Assembly (NCBI RefSeq): GCF_019710575.1 | Contig: NZ_JAHWFK010000008.1 | Location: 62,001 to 126,000 of the forward strand | Length of the DNA stretch: 64,000 nt | Origin: Paractinoplanes polyasparticus | Lineage (GTDB): Bacteria; Actinomycetota; Actinomycetes; Mycobacteriales; Micromonosporaceae | Direction of reading: 5' to 3' | In this document: one piece after another, positions 38,786 to 47,114 of the stretch | Numbering within the stretch: position 1 is the stretch's first letter | How the letters are laid out: each line of letters begins with the position of its first letter | Notes under the pieces: generated by a model | What the model was told of the DNA's origin: nothing | Seen by the model: only the letters and a program-made list of their open reading frames with translations | Database searches by the model: none | Made by a program: the position numbers and the translations under genes

Positions 38786-39217
38786 TCACAGTCCGCCCGG
38801 CAGCACCCCCTCTTCGATGTCGGCGAACTCGTCCTCGCTCGCCGCGAGGTAGTCCTCCCAGGACTGCTTGTCCCAGATCTCGACACGGGTGCTGGCCCCG
38901 ATCACCACGAGCTCACGGTCGAGACCCGCATAGCCCCGCAGGTGCGCGGGGATGGTGACCCGGCCCTGCTTGTCGGGGATCTCGTCGTGCGCGCTGGCGA
39001 AGAAGACCCGGCCGTAAGCCCGGGCCGCCTTGTTGGTGACCGGCGCTTCCCGCAGCTGACCGGCGATGCGCTGGAATTCCGGCATCGGGAAGACGTACAA
39101 GCAGCGTTCCTGCCCCTTGGTGATCACGACACCTCCCGCCAGCTCATCTCGGAACTTCGCCGGAAGGATCAGCCGCCCCTTGTCATCGAGGCGTGGGGTG
39201 TGCGTGCCGAGGAACAT
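38786..39217 (-). CDS. mraZ: transcriptional regulator MraZ
   Basis: MraZ is a DNA-binding regulator of the dcw cluster and binds its own promoter. The 143 residues contain two SpoVT/AbrB-like repeats ([25 protein letters not shown] and the second at [23 protein letters not shown]). It is the first gene of the cluster. Direct repeats resembling MraZ boxes lie about 90-125 bases upstream. Confidence 0.96.
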   Translation of the reverse strand: MFLGTHTPRLDDKGRLILPAKFRDELAGGVVITKGQERCLYVFPMPEFQRIAGQLREAPVTNKAARAYGRVFFASAHDEIPDKQGRVTIPAHLRGYAGLDRELVVIGASTRVEIWDKQSWEDYLAASEDEFADIEEGVLPGGL

Positions 39218-39305
39218 CGGCGCCCACCCCCTGCCCCCGGGCGGTTCGCGGTCCGCCTGTCAACTCGGGTCGGCAGGTCGCTCAGGTGAGGTTCGCCATC
39301 GGCCC

Positions 39306-39341
39306 TGCCACTGCGCTCCACTCTACTCCACTTCCCTCCAC
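39306..39341 (-). promoter_or_regulatory. candidate MraZ operator: four direct repeats with 10-bp period
   Basis: Read on the minus strand, GTGGAG occurs at 39336-39341, 39326-39331, and 39316-39321, and GTGGCA at 39306-39311, each exactly ten bases apart. MraZ is known to bind short direct repeats with one-helical-turn spacing upstream of its own gene, which fits. Single GTGGAG copies on the other strand near 39417 and 39543 lack the phasing. Confidence 0.65.
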
Positions 39342-39584
39342 CCGCAAGCGGAATGGACGGGGTCGCGACGGTTGCTCGCACACGAAACCCCAGCTCAGCG
39401 AGGGGGATGCCGAGTGGAGGGCGAGAGCATGATCAACCTCGTCCGGTTTCCGACATCCTCCAGCCCGCCTGCTAAGAATCGTGATGAACACGCCCAAACC
39501 TCCCAGACAAGAAACCTGTCAACCCGTCCGGGGGAGGAAAGTGGAGGGCCGCGCGGTGGCGGCACGGGCCGGCCGCATATATAA

Positions 39585-39657
39585 GGACAGCCCGGCCGGC
39601 TGTGCCGGTCGGGCTGTCCCTGACAGCAGTGGGGCGCGACCGAACCGGTCGCGCCCC
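39585..39657 (-). terminator. tandem terminator hairpins after the NlpC/P60 gene
   Basis: Two hairpins lie in series downstream of the NlpC/P60 stop codon: 39631-39657 (GGGGCGCGACCG / CGGTCGCGCCCC) and 39585-39619 (GGACAGCCCG / CGGGCTGTCC plus inner pairs), the latter followed on the minus strand by TTATATAT. They separate this gene from mraZ. The rest of the 467-base gap is mraZ upstream DNA with no other gene seen. Confidence 0.7.
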
Positions 39658-39684
39658 AGCTGAGTTGCTGATCCGTGCGGGCCG

Positions 39685-40494
39685 TCAGGCCACGCGGCGG
39701 ACCACGTAGTTCGAGCCGATCATCTTGCGCTTCGACACCCGCGCACCGGTGTGCGGGGAGTCGTACATGTAACCGCTGCCGGCGTAGATGCCGGCGTGGT
39801 AACCGTACGAGCCGTTGCGGAAGACGATCAGGTCGCCGATCTGCTTCTTCGACTTGGCGACCGCCTTGCCGTACTTCTGCTGCGAGTTGGCCTTGTGCGG
39901 CAGCTTCTTACCGGTGGTCTTGCGGTAGACGTACATCGTGTAGCCCGAGCAGTCGAAGCGCGTGGGGCCGGCCGCGCCGAACTTGTACAGCGAGCCCACG
40001 TGCTTCTTCGCCTCGTTGATGATCTTGTTGCCGTTCGGCACGACGCTCACATACGTCTTGCCGCCCGTCAGCGAGGCGAACTTGGCGGAGCCGGCGTAGA
40101 CAGCGCGCAGGTAGCCGCTGGTCTTGGGCGCGAAGGTGATCGCGACCGAACCGCTCTTGCCCAGGTTCTTCGACTTCTGGCTGACCCACTTGCCCTTGCG
40201 GAACGCCTGCAGGCGCACCGTGCCGGACGTGACGACCTTGCCGTTCGCCGGGTTGATGTACTTGGCGGTCACCTTGACACTCTTGCCGGACTTAACTTTC
40301 CGGGTGGAGTACGAGGTCTTGACCACGGGCTTGACCTTTGCCGAGGCAGCCGCCGCCATGATGGGGGTGACGGTGGCGGCGCTGGCCGGCGAGGCTGCCA
40401 CCAGCTGGCCGGCGCAAAGGCAGAGACCCAGGGACAGTGCGATGGTGCCGGCGCCACGCATGCGGCGGCCACGGCTCGAACTGTGTTCGTGCAC
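39685..40494 (-). CDS. secreted NlpC/P60 peptidoglycan hydrolase
   Basis: The 269-residue protein has a signal peptide (MRGAGTIALSLGLCLCAGQL, cleavage near ASPASAAT), a central Ig-like bacterial domain (about 60-150, with repeated S/T-K-x-V-K segments), and a C-terminal NlpC/P60 cysteine peptidase with Cys in RFDCSGYTMYVY, His in GYHAGIYAG, and a polar third residue near YDSPHTG. It probably cuts D-Glu-mDAP bonds. GTG 40494 follows GGAGGG by 11 bases. The gene sits behind a c-di-AMP riboswitch. Confidence 0.9.
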   Translation of the reverse strand: MHEHSSSRGRRMRGAGTIALSLGLCLCAGQLVAASPASAATVTPIMAAAASAKVKPVVKTSYSTRKVKSGKSVKVTAKYINPANGKVVTSGTVRLQAFRKGKWVSQKSKNLGKSGSVAITFAPKTSGYLRAVYAGSAKFASLTGGKTYVSVVPNGNKIINEAKKHVGSLYKFGAAGPTRFDCSGYTMYVYRKTTGKKLPHKANSQQKYGKAVAKSKKQIGDLIVFRNGSYGYHAGIYAGSGYMYDSPHTGARVSKRKMIGSNYVVRRVA

Positions 40495-40511
40495 GGTAGA
40501 GATATCCCTCC

Positions 40512-40666
40512 GGCACGCCTGCGAGGTTAGCTGTCGGGTTCGGGCGGGAAGGCTTGCCCGGTCACCGTTAGGCGACTTCACCCCAAGGTCTTCTCCGTGG
40601 TCGCCACCGGAGCGGGTGGCGCGGAGAGGACCACAATTGGGTCCCCCGTCCCTGCCCCCGTATGCC
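40512..40666 (-). ncRNA. c-di-AMP riboswitch (ydaO-yuaA type)
   Basis: The leader of the NlpC/P60 gene carries conserved ydaO blocks on the minus strand: GACGGGGGACCCA near the 5' side, TTGGGGTGAA in the middle, and AGCTAACCTCGCAGGC near the 3' end, closing with GGCA / TGCC. This arrangement is well known upstream of wall-hydrolase genes (rpf, nlpC/p60) in actinobacteria and switches expression off when c-di-AMP is high. The last stem abuts the GGAGGG ribosome site, consistent with control of translation or termination. Confidence 0.85.
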
Positions 40667-41128
40667 TGTGTTGGTCGTACATGGTGCTCGGGTGGTCGCG
40701 TCGACCGGCCCGGGGCAGGGCTCGGCGTGAACCAGGTCGTCGCGAGTCGGGCAGCGGGTGCCGCCGGCCAGACCTTGCTACCCGAAATTCTCGAAGGCTG
40801 CAGTATCCGATTTCGTCACCGAGAGTGATTGGCATATTGGCCGCTGTCCGATTTGTTACCAGGCGACGATAAATGCCATGACGACCGGTGATCAGTAAAT
40901 TACTCCGGGTCCAAAGTTGCGGGTGAATCAGAACACATATTTCTTCGCCACCATTGGGGTGACGGCCGCCTGATATTCACTCTTCCGCCGTTCAAACCTT
41001 TCTCACCGGCCAAAATGGGTTCGGCCGAACGGCTGGTCTCGATGGCTCTCCGGAGCGCCCGCCCCGAGACGCTGAAATCGGACTCTCGGCAACTCGACGT
41101 AACGTGTCGTTCCGGTACCCTCGTCGCC
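40667..41128. other. intergenic region between the riboswitch and murT
   Basis: These 462 bases separate divergent genes. I see no coding region I can support. The part next to murT is AT-richer than its surroundings (about 40840-41000) and is likely promoter DNA. TACCCT at 41115-41120 lies eight bases before the murT GTG and could be the -10 of a leaderless transcript. Confidence 0.5.
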
Positions 41129-42364
41129 GTGACGGACGGGAAAATGCCCCTGCGCGCCAAGGTCGCGACCTCCGTGTCGAAGACCGCGGCCGCGCTGTCC
41201 AGGGCTGCGGGACGCGGCGACGGCTCGGTCATCGGCGGCTGGATCGGGCTCAAGATCGATCCGGAGCTGCTGACCCACCTGGCCTCGGGCCGGGCGATCG
41301 CGCTCGTGTCCGGCACCAACGGCAAGACGACCACCACCCGGCTCGCGGCGGCCGCGCTCGGGGTGCTCGGCCCGGTGGCCACCAACTCCTTCGGCGCCAA
41401 CATGCCCACCGGGCACACGTCGGCGCTGGCCAAGGCGGGCGCCACGCCGTTCGCCGTGCTCGAGGTCGACGAGCACTACCTGGCCCGGGTGATCGACGAG
41501 ACCAACCCGCGCGTGGTGGCGCTGCTCAACCTCTCGCGCGACCAGCTCGACCGGGCCAAAGAGGTCGCGATGATGGCGCAGATGTGGCGCACCGCGCTGG
41601 CCGGCCACCCCGATGTCTCGGTGGTCGCCAACGCCGACGACCCGATGGTGGTCTGGGCCGCACAGGGCTCCTCCCACATCACGTGGTTCAGCGCCGGCCA
41701 GCGCTGGCTCGACGACTCCTTCGTCTGCCCCGAGAGCGGTCACCCGATCGAGCGCGCCAACGGCGACTGGTGGTGCACCGGCTGCCCGCTGCGCCGCCCG
41801 CAGGCGCAGTGGCGGGTCGAGGACGAGGGCGTGGTCGACCCGCGCGGCGACTGGCATCTGGTGAAGCTGCAGCTGCCCGGCACGGTGAACATCGGCAACG
41901 CGGCGACCGCGCTGGCCGTGGCGGCCGAGTTCGGGGTCCGCCCGATCGAGGCGCTCCCCCGGCTCTCGACGGTGGCTTCGATCGCCGGGCGCTACGCCCA
42001 GGTCGACCGGGACGGCCGCAACATCCGCCTGCTGCTGGCCAAGAACCCGGCCAGCTGGCTCGAGGCGTTCGACATGGCCGAGCAGGCGCCCACGCTGCTC
42101 TCCATCAACGCGCGGGACCCCGACGGGTTCGACACGTCGTGGCTGTACGACGTCGACTTCTCGCCCCTGCACAACCGCCCGGTGCTGATCACCGGCGACC
42201 GGGCGTTCGACCTCGCCGTACGCCTCGAGGTGAACGGAATCCCGTTCCGGCACGTGTTGAGTTTCGAGGAGGCGATCCGGTCGGTCCCGATGGGGCGCCT
42301 CGAGGTGATCGCCAACTACACGGCGTTCCAGGACATCCGAGCGGAGTTGGACCGTGTCAACTGA
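41129..42364 (+). CDS. murT: lipid II isoglutaminyl synthase, ligase subunit MurT
   Basis: MurT with GatD amidates the D-Glu of lipid II to D-isoglutamine. The 411-residue protein has the Mur-ligase P-loop SGTNGKTTTTRLAA and a central zinc-ribbon-like insert: Cys-x2-Ser-x-His ... Cys-x2-Cys (CPESGH ... WCTGCP). The usual second Cys is replaced by Ser. The C-terminal DUF1727 domain ends ANYTAFQDIRAEL. GTG 41129 is chosen for homology and a -10-like TACCCT just upstream. gatD follows after 33 bases. Confidence 0.93.
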   Translation: MTDGKMPLRAKVATSVSKTAAALSRAAGRGDGSVIGGWIGLKIDPELLTHLASGRAIALVSGTNGKTTTTRLAAAALGVLGPVATNSFGANMPTGHTSALAKAGATPFAVLEVDEHYLARVIDETNPRVVALLNLSRDQLDRAKEVAMMAQMWRTALAGHPDVSVVANADDPMVVWAAQGSSHITWFSAGQRWLDDSFVCPESGHPIERANGDWWCTGCPLRRPQAQWRVEDEGVVDPRGDWHLVKLQLPGTVNIGNAATALAVAAEFGVRPIEALPRLSTVASIAGRYAQVDRDGRNIRLLLAKNPASWLEAFDMAEQAPTLLSINARDPDGFDTSWLYDVDFSPLHNRPVLITGDRAFDLAVRLEVNGIPFRHVLSFEEAIRSVPMGRLEVIANYTAFQDIRAELDRVN

Positions 42365-42397
42365 GCCTGCCCGCAACGGAAAACAGAAGGTAAGAGC

Positions 42398-43108
42398 ATG
42401 AGCACTGAGGCCCTCAGAATCGTCTGGATCTTCCCGGACCTGCTGTCGACCTACGGCGACCGCGGCAACCTGCTGATCCTGGCCCGGCGCGCGGCGATGC
42501 GCGGCATCCCGGTCGAGACCTACTCCGTGCGCTCCGATCAGCCGATGCCTTCGACGGCCGACATCTATCTGATCGGTGGCGGCGAGGACGGCCCGCAGGC
42601 TCTGGCGGCCCAGCGCCTGATCAACGACGGCGGTCTGCACCGCGCGGTCAACCAGGGCGCGGCCGTGCTGGCCATCTGCGCGGGTTACCAGTTGTTCGGT
42701 CACTCGTTCTTCGCCAAGGGGGCCAAATGTCCCGGGCTGGGTCTGCTCGACCTGCACTCCGACCGGGGCGAAACCCGCGCGGTCGGCGAGATCCGCGGCG
42801 ACATCGACCCCCGGCTGGGCCTGCCCCCGCTGAGCGGTTTCGAGAATCACGGCGGCCGCACCCACCTGGGTCCGGGCGTCGCCCCGCTCGCCCGGGTGAC
42901 GGCCGGCATTGGCAATGACGGGCAGACCGAGGGAGCATGGCACGGGAAGATACTCGGCACGTACTCCCACGGGCCCGCTCTCGCTCGCAACCCAGCTATA
43001 GCCGATCTGCTACTGCGTTGGGCGACAGGCGCGGATAGTCTTTCCCCGGTCGACGACACCTGGCCCGACAAACTGCGAGCGGAACGACTTGCTGCCGCCG
43101 GCGCCTGA
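42398..43108 (+). CDS. gatD: lipid II isoglutaminyl synthase, glutaminase subunit GatD
   Basis: GatD is the CobQ/GATase1-like glutaminase that supplies ammonia to MurT. The 236 residues include the nucleophile Cys in AAVLAICAGYQLFGH and His in GTYSHGPALARNP, with GFENHGGRT between, all diagnostic. ATG 42398 follows AAGGTAAG. The stop lies inside a short tandem-repeat stretch. Confidence 0.94.
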   Translation: MSTEALRIVWIFPDLLSTYGDRGNLLILARRAAMRGIPVETYSVRSDQPMPSTADIYLIGGGEDGPQALAAQRLINDGGLHRAVNQGAAVLAICAGYQLFGHSFFAKGAKCPGLGLLDLHSDRGETRAVGEIRGDIDPRLGLPPLSGFENHGGRTHLGPGVAPLARVTAGIGNDGQTEGAWHGKILGTYSHGPALARNPAIADLLLRWATGADSLSPVDDTWPDKLRAERLAAAGA

Positions 43109-43159
43109 CCCTGACCCGCATGATCCTGACCCGACGAGCCTGACCCTGACCCGACGAGC
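43104..43159. repeat. short tandem repeats after gatD
   Basis: The unit CCTGACCCTGACCCGACGAGC is present once in full and in two imperfect copies, starting in the last codon of gatD. It contains repeated CTGACC hexamers. It lies between gatD and the TVP38 gene; no function is evident. Confidence 0.65.
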
Positions 43160-43177
43160 ATTGGGCGGTAACCCTGC

Positions 43178-43933
43178 ATGACTGACATCCTGATCGCCCC
43201 GCGGGGCGCACAGCCCGCGCTGGACCCTCAGGTTCCTCAGCCTTCGCAGCAGCACTCCTCCACCTCGATGGGCTGGAAGCGGCGTCTGGTCCGTTTCGGC
43301 ATCCTCGGTCTGGTGGTGGCCGCTGTGGCCGTCGCTGCCGCCGTCCTGCCGCTTCAGGACATCGCCGACCAGTTCGCCCGGCTGGGCCCCGCCGCCGCCG
43401 TCGTCATGGCGGTTGTGGGTGGTCTGCTCCTGTCCGTCCTGGTTCCCCGCACGGCCATCACGCTGGCCTGCGGTGCGGTGCTGGGTGCGGCCACGGGCGC
43501 CGCGACCGCCCTGGCGGCCGCGGTGATCGCGGCGGCTGCCACTTACTACGCCGGCCGCTGGGTCGGCCGAGGCGCTCTTTCGGCCCGTACGGGCGGCCGG
43601 CTCGAGCGTCTCGACGGCTGGCTCAACCGTCGCGGCCTGTCGGCGGTGCTGCTGGTCCGCTTCCTGCCGCTGGCCCCGTTCGGCCTGGTCGGCTACGCCT
43701 ACGGCACCACCAGCGTCTGCCGCAAGCGCTACCTGCTCGGCACCACGCTGGCCTCGATCCCGTCGGCCGTCTCGTACGCCGTGATCGGCGCCGCGGTGGT
43801 GCGCCCGGGCGAGATGAGCCCGCTGTCGCTGGCTCCGGCCCTGATCGGCTTCACCCTGACGACGTCGATCATCATTTGGTGGAAGCGCTCCGCCAAGAAG
43901 GCCGCCGCCACCGCCACCCTCGCGACCGCCTGA
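43178..43933 (+). CDS. TVP38/TMEM64 (DedA-superfamily) membrane protein
   Basis: The 251-residue protein has about six membrane segments and the VTT/DedA-superfamily features VVGGLLLSVLVPRTAITLACG, a Gly-rich helix, and FLPLAPFGLVGYAYG with the conserved Pro/Gly turn. DedA-like proteins act as lipid scramblases or affect envelope homeostasis; a role in undecaprenyl phosphate recycling is conceivable next to murT-gatD but is not shown. A strong terminator follows. Confidence 0.85.
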   Translation: MTDILIAPRGAQPALDPQVPQPSQQHSSTSMGWKRRLVRFGILGLVVAAVAVAAAVLPLQDIADQFARLGPAAAVVMAVVGGLLLSVLVPRTAITLACGAVLGAATGAATALAAAVIAAAATYYAGRWVGRGALSARTGGRLERLDGWLNRRGLSAVLLVRFLPLAPFGLVGYAYGTTSVCRKRYLLGTTLASIPSAVSYAVIGAAVVRPGEMSPLSLAPALIGFTLTTSIIIWWKRSAKKAAATATLATA

Positions 43934-43951
43934 CGCTGACCGAACCTCGAA

Positions 43952-43993
43952 GCGAGAACCCGCCGGTGCTGTACCGGCGGGTTCTCGCTTTTT
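43952..43993 (+). terminator. intrinsic terminator of the murT-gatD-TVP38 operon
   Basis: Sixteen-base-pair perfect stem (GCGAGAACCCGCCGGT with its complement), loop GCTGT, then five T residues, 19 bases after the TVP38 stop. Confidence 0.92.
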
Positions 43994-44080
43994 GGCCAGG
44001 GCGCGCGACTCTGCCGGGCCGACAGGCTGCGCCTCGGCCCACGCCGGGCCGCACGTAGCCCGTACGGAATAACAGAGCAA

Positions 44081-44114
44081 GCAAAACCCGCCGTGACCGG
44101 CACGGCGGGTTTGC
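44081..44114 (-). terminator. terminator downstream of leuS
   Basis: Inverted repeat ACCCGCCGTG / CACGGCGGGT, extended by AAA/TTT pairs, followed on the minus strand by TTGCTTGCTCT. It lies 20 bases after the leuS stop and faces the terminator of the convergent operon. Confidence 0.75.
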
Positions 44115-44133
44115 TCTTGAAGAAAGAAAAGCG

Positions 44134-46941
44134 TCAGACGACTACGCTCACCAGCCGCCCACTCACGACGATGACCTTCTTCGGCGAGCGCCCGGCCAGA
44201 GCCTCCGCCACCGACGCCAGAGCCGCCTCGCGCACCTCCGCCTCGGCGGCGGTCGGCGACACCTCGACGCGCGCTTTGACCTTGCCGTTCACCTGCACCG
44301 GGTAGGTGATCGACTCGGCCTTCAGCTGCTCCGGGTCGGCCACCGGGAACGGCGCGTAGGCCAGCGTGCCCGCGTGGCCCAGCTTGGCCCACAGCTCCTC
44401 GGCCAGGTGCGGCGCGAACGGCGACAGCATCAGCACCAGCGGCTCGACCGCCTCGCGCGACACCGTGGACAGCGGGGTCAGCGTGTTGGTCAGCTCGATC
44501 AGCTTGGCGATGGCCGTGTTGAAGCGCAGCTCGTCCAGGTCCTCGCTGACGCCGGCGATGGTGCGGTGCAGGTGCTTGCGCACCGCCGGCTCCAGCGGCT
44601 CGTCGCTGACCCGGGGGGCCCCGGACTCCTCGTCGACCACCAGGCGCCACACCCGCTGCAGGAAACGCTGCGACCCCACGACGGCGCGGGTCTCCCACGG
44701 GCGCGAGACGTCCAGCGGGCCCATCGCCATCTCGTACACCCGGAAGGTGTCGGCGCCGTACTGCTCGCACATCTCGTCGGGCGTGACGACGTTCTTCAGC
44801 GACTTGCCCATCTTGCCGTACTCGCGGATGACCTCGACGCCGTTGAACAGGTACTTGCCGTCGCGCTCGGTGACCTCCTCGGCGGGCACGATGACGCCGC
44901 GGGCGTCGCGGTACGCGTAGGCCTGGATGTAGCCCTGGTTGAACAGCTTGCGGAACGGCTCGAACGACGAGACGTGGCCCAGGTCGTACAGCACCTTGTG
45001 CCAGAAGCGGGCGTACAGCAGGTGCAGCACCGCGTGCTCGACGCCGCCGACGTACAGGTCGACGCCGCCGCAGTCGCCGTCGCGCTGCGGGCCCATCCAG
45101 TAGGCCTCGTTGTCGGGATCGACCAGGGCCTTCTCGTTCTTCGGGTCCAGATAGCGCAGCTCGTACCAGCAGGAGCCGGCCCACTGCGGCATGGTGTTGG
45201 TCTCGCGGGTGTACGACTTCAGGCCGTCACCCAGGTCCAGCTCGACGTTGACCCAGTCCTTCTTGCGCGACAGCGGGGTCTCGGGCTCGCTGTTCGCGTC
45301 GTCCGGGTCGAAGGTGCGCGGCGAGAAGTCGTCGACGTCGGGCAGCACGACCGGCAGCATCGAGTCGGGCAGCGCGACCGGCAGGCCGGTCTCGTCGTAG
45401 ACGATCGGGAACGGCTCGCCCCAGTAGCGCTGCCGGCTGAACAGCCAGTCGCGCAGGCGGAACGTCGTCGCGCCCCGGCCGTGGCCGTGCTGCTCCAGCC
45501 AGGTGATCATGTCGGCCTTGGCCTCGACGACGCCCTTGCCGTCCAGCCAGTCGCTGTTGATCGCCACGCCGTCGCCGGTGTACGCGCCCTCGAAGTCCTC
45601 CGGGGCCTGCACCGTACGGATGATCGGCAGCTCGAAGACCTCGGCGAACGCCCAGTCCCGCTCGTCCTGGCCGGGCACCGCCATGATCGCGCCGGTGCCG
45701 TAGCCGGCCAGCACGTAGTCGGCGATGAAGACCGGGATGCTCGCGCCGTTGACCGGGTTGGTCGCGTAGGCGCCGGTGAAGACGCCGGTCTTCTCCTTGC
45801 CCTCGGTGCGCTGCTCGTCGGTCTTGGCCGCGGCCTCGGCCCGGTACGCAGCAATCGCGTCGGCCGGGGAACCGTGTCCGCCGGTCCACTTGACGTTCGT
45901 CGACGACGGCCACGCGGCCGGCGCGATCCGGTCGACCAGCTCGTGCTCGGGCGCCAGCACCATGTACGTCGCCCCGAACAGGGTGTCGGGCCGCGTGGTG
46001 AAGACGGTGATCTTGTCGTCGCCGACCGGGAAGTCGACGTGGGCGCCCCGCGAGCGGCCGATCCAGTTGCGCTGCATCATCTTGACCGGCTCGGGCCAGT
46101 CCAGCGTGTCCAGGTCTTCGACCAGCCGGTCGCCGAACGCGGTGATCCGCATCATCCACTGCTTCAGGCTGCGCTGGAAGACGGGGAAGTTGCCGCGCTC
46201 GCTGCGCCCCTCGGGCGTGACCTCCTCGTTGGCCAGCACCGTGCCCAGGCCGGGGCACCAGTTGACCGGCGCCTCGCTCACGTAGGCCAGGCGGTGGTCG
46301 TCGATCAGCCGGCGGCGCTCGACCGGCGACATCTCGGCCCAGCTCTTCCCGGGCGTCGGGCGGGCGCCGGACTCGAACTCGCTGATCAGCGCCGAGATCG
46401 GCCGGGCCTTGCGCACCTGGGGGTCGTACCAGGAGTTGAAGACCTGCAGGAAGATCCACTGCGTCCACCGGTAGTAGTCCGGGTCGGTGGTCGAGAACGA
46501 GCGTCGGTCGTCGTAGGCCAGGCCCAGGCGGCGCAGCTGGTTCTTGTAGCGCTCGACGTTGGCCGCCGTGGTGACCGCCGGGTGGGTGCCGGTCTGCACC
46601 GCGTACTGCTCGGCGGGCAGGCCGAACGCGTCGAAGCCCATCGGGTGCAGCACGTTGAAGCCGGCCATCCGCTTGTAGCGGGTGTAACTGTCGGTGCCGA
46701 TGTAGCCGAGCGGGTGACCCACGTGCAGGCCCGCACCCGACGGGTACGGGAACATGTCCTGGACGTGCAGCTTGGGCGCCCCGGCCCGCGGGTGCCCGGG
46801 GTCGGCCAGCTCACCGGCCGGGTTGGGCGCGTGGAAGGTTCCGTTCTCGGCCCAGTAGGCCTGCCAGCGCGGCTCGATCTCGTTGGCCAGCGCGGCGGTG
46901 TACCGGAACTTCGGGGTCTCTGACTCGCTCATCGTCGGCAT
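44134..46941 (-). CDS. leuS: leucyl-tRNA synthetase LeuS
   Basis: This class Ia synthetase charges tRNA-Leu. The 935 residues include the HIGH-like [10 protein letters not shown] motif (residues about 73-82), the CP1 editing domain (about 230-440, [14 protein letters not shown]), and the KMSKS-like [11 protein letters not shown] near residue 710. ATG 46941 is the first start; ATG 46932 is also possible. The gene is preceded by a leader peptide with Leu codons and a terminator, suggesting attenuation by charged tRNA-Leu. Confidence 0.97.
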   Translation of the reverse strand: MPTMSESETPKFRYTAALANEIEPRWQAYWAENGTFHAPNPAGELADPGHPRAGAPKLHVQDMFPYPSGAGLHVGHPLGYIGTDSYTRYKRMAGFNVLHPMGFDAFGLPAEQYAVQTGTHPAVTTAANVERYKNQLRRLGLAYDDRRSFSTTDPDYYRWTQWIFLQVFNSWYDPQVRKARPISALISEFESGARPTPGKSWAEMSPVERRRLIDDHRLAYVSEAPVNWCPGLGTVLANEEVTPEGRSERGNFPVFQRSLKQWMMRITAFGDRLVEDLDTLDWPEPVKMMQRNWIGRSRGAHVDFPVGDDKITVFTTRPDTLFGATYMVLAPEHELVDRIAPAAWPSSTNVKWTGGHGSPADAIAAYRAEAAAKTDEQRTEGKEKTGVFTGAYATNPVNGASIPVFIADYVLAGYGTGAIMAVPGQDERDWAFAEVFELPIIRTVQAPEDFEGAYTGDGVAINSDWLDGKGVVEAKADMITWLEQHGHGRGATTFRLRDWLFSRQRYWGEPFPIVYDETGLPVALPDSMLPVVLPDVDDFSPRTFDPDDANSEPETPLSRKKDWVNVELDLGDGLKSYTRETNTMPQWAGSCWYELRYLDPKNEKALVDPDNEAYWMGPQRDGDCGGVDLYVGGVEHAVLHLLYARFWHKVLYDLGHVSSFEPFRKLFNQGYIQAYAYRDARGVIVPAEEVTERDGKYLFNGVEVIREYGKMGKSLKNVVTPDEMCEQYGADTFRVYEMAMGPLDVSRPWETRAVVGSQRFLQRVWRLVVDEESGAPRVSDEPLEPAVRKHLHRTIAGVSEDLDELRFNTAIAKLIELTNTLTPLSTVSREAVEPLVLMLSPFAPHLAEELWAKLGHAGTLAYAPFPVADPEQLKAESITYPVQVNGKVKARVEVSPTAAEAEVREAALASVAEALAGRSPKKVIVVSGRLVSVVV

Positions 46942-46970
46942 CCGTCTTCTCGTCTATTGGTGGCTGGGCA

Positions 46971-46997
46971 CAAAAAAACCCCTCACGCAGGAGGGGT
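46971..46997 (-). terminator. attenuator terminator in the leuS leader
   Basis: Seven-base-pair stem (ACCCCTC / GAGGGGT), six-base loop, then seven T residues on the minus strand, only 30 bases before leuS. Since it is downstream of the leader peptide and upstream of leuS, readthrough would be required for expression. It could alternatively serve as a second terminator of the protease gene. Confidence 0.82.
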
Positions 46998-46998
46998 C

Positions 46999-47034
46999 GC
47001 CGTGCTGGTCCGCTAGATGCGGGAGCAGCACGGC
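46999..47034 (-). other. pause hairpin in the leuS leader
   Basis: Nine-base-pair outer stem (46999-47007 with 47026-47034) and four-base-pair inner stem (CCGC / GCGG), loop ATCTA. Its 5' arm begins six bases after the last Leu codon of the leader peptide, so a ribosome stalled on Leu codons would cover it. The freed 3' arm (CAGCACG) could then pair weakly with CGTG in the terminator loop, an antiterminator arrangement. Confidence 0.65.
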
Positions 47035-47063
47035 CGGCTAAGAAGCAGGAAACGCCGAGCCAT
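47013..47063 (-). CDS. leader peptide of the leuS attenuator
   Basis: ATG 47063 opens a 16-residue frame, MARRFLLLSRPCCSRI, ending in TAG. Residues 6-8 are three leucines coded CTG CTT CTT; CTT is rare in this GC-rich genome, which sharpens a response to tRNA-Leu charging. There is no ribosome site, but a -10-like TATCAT (47071-47076) lies seven bases upstream, so a leaderless start is likely. It is followed by a pause hairpin and an intrinsic terminator before leuS. The same organisation has been proposed for leuS in some Streptomyces. Confidence 0.75.
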   Translation of the reverse strand: MARRFLLLSRPCCSRI

Positions 47064-47073
47064 GGATTGCATG

Positions 47074-47107
47074 ATACCGGTCGCCGCCCGAGAGCGGCGA
47101 CCGGTAT
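47074..47107 (-). terminator. hairpin after the M36 protease gene, overlapping the leuS leader promoter
   Basis: Fourteen-base-pair stem (core CCGGTCGCCGC / GCGGCGACCGG plus three AT pairs), six-base loop, seven bases after the protease stop. No U-tract. The proposed -10 of the leuS leader (47071-47076) overlaps its 3' edge. Confidence 0.65.
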
Positions 47108-47114
47108 ATGTGCG

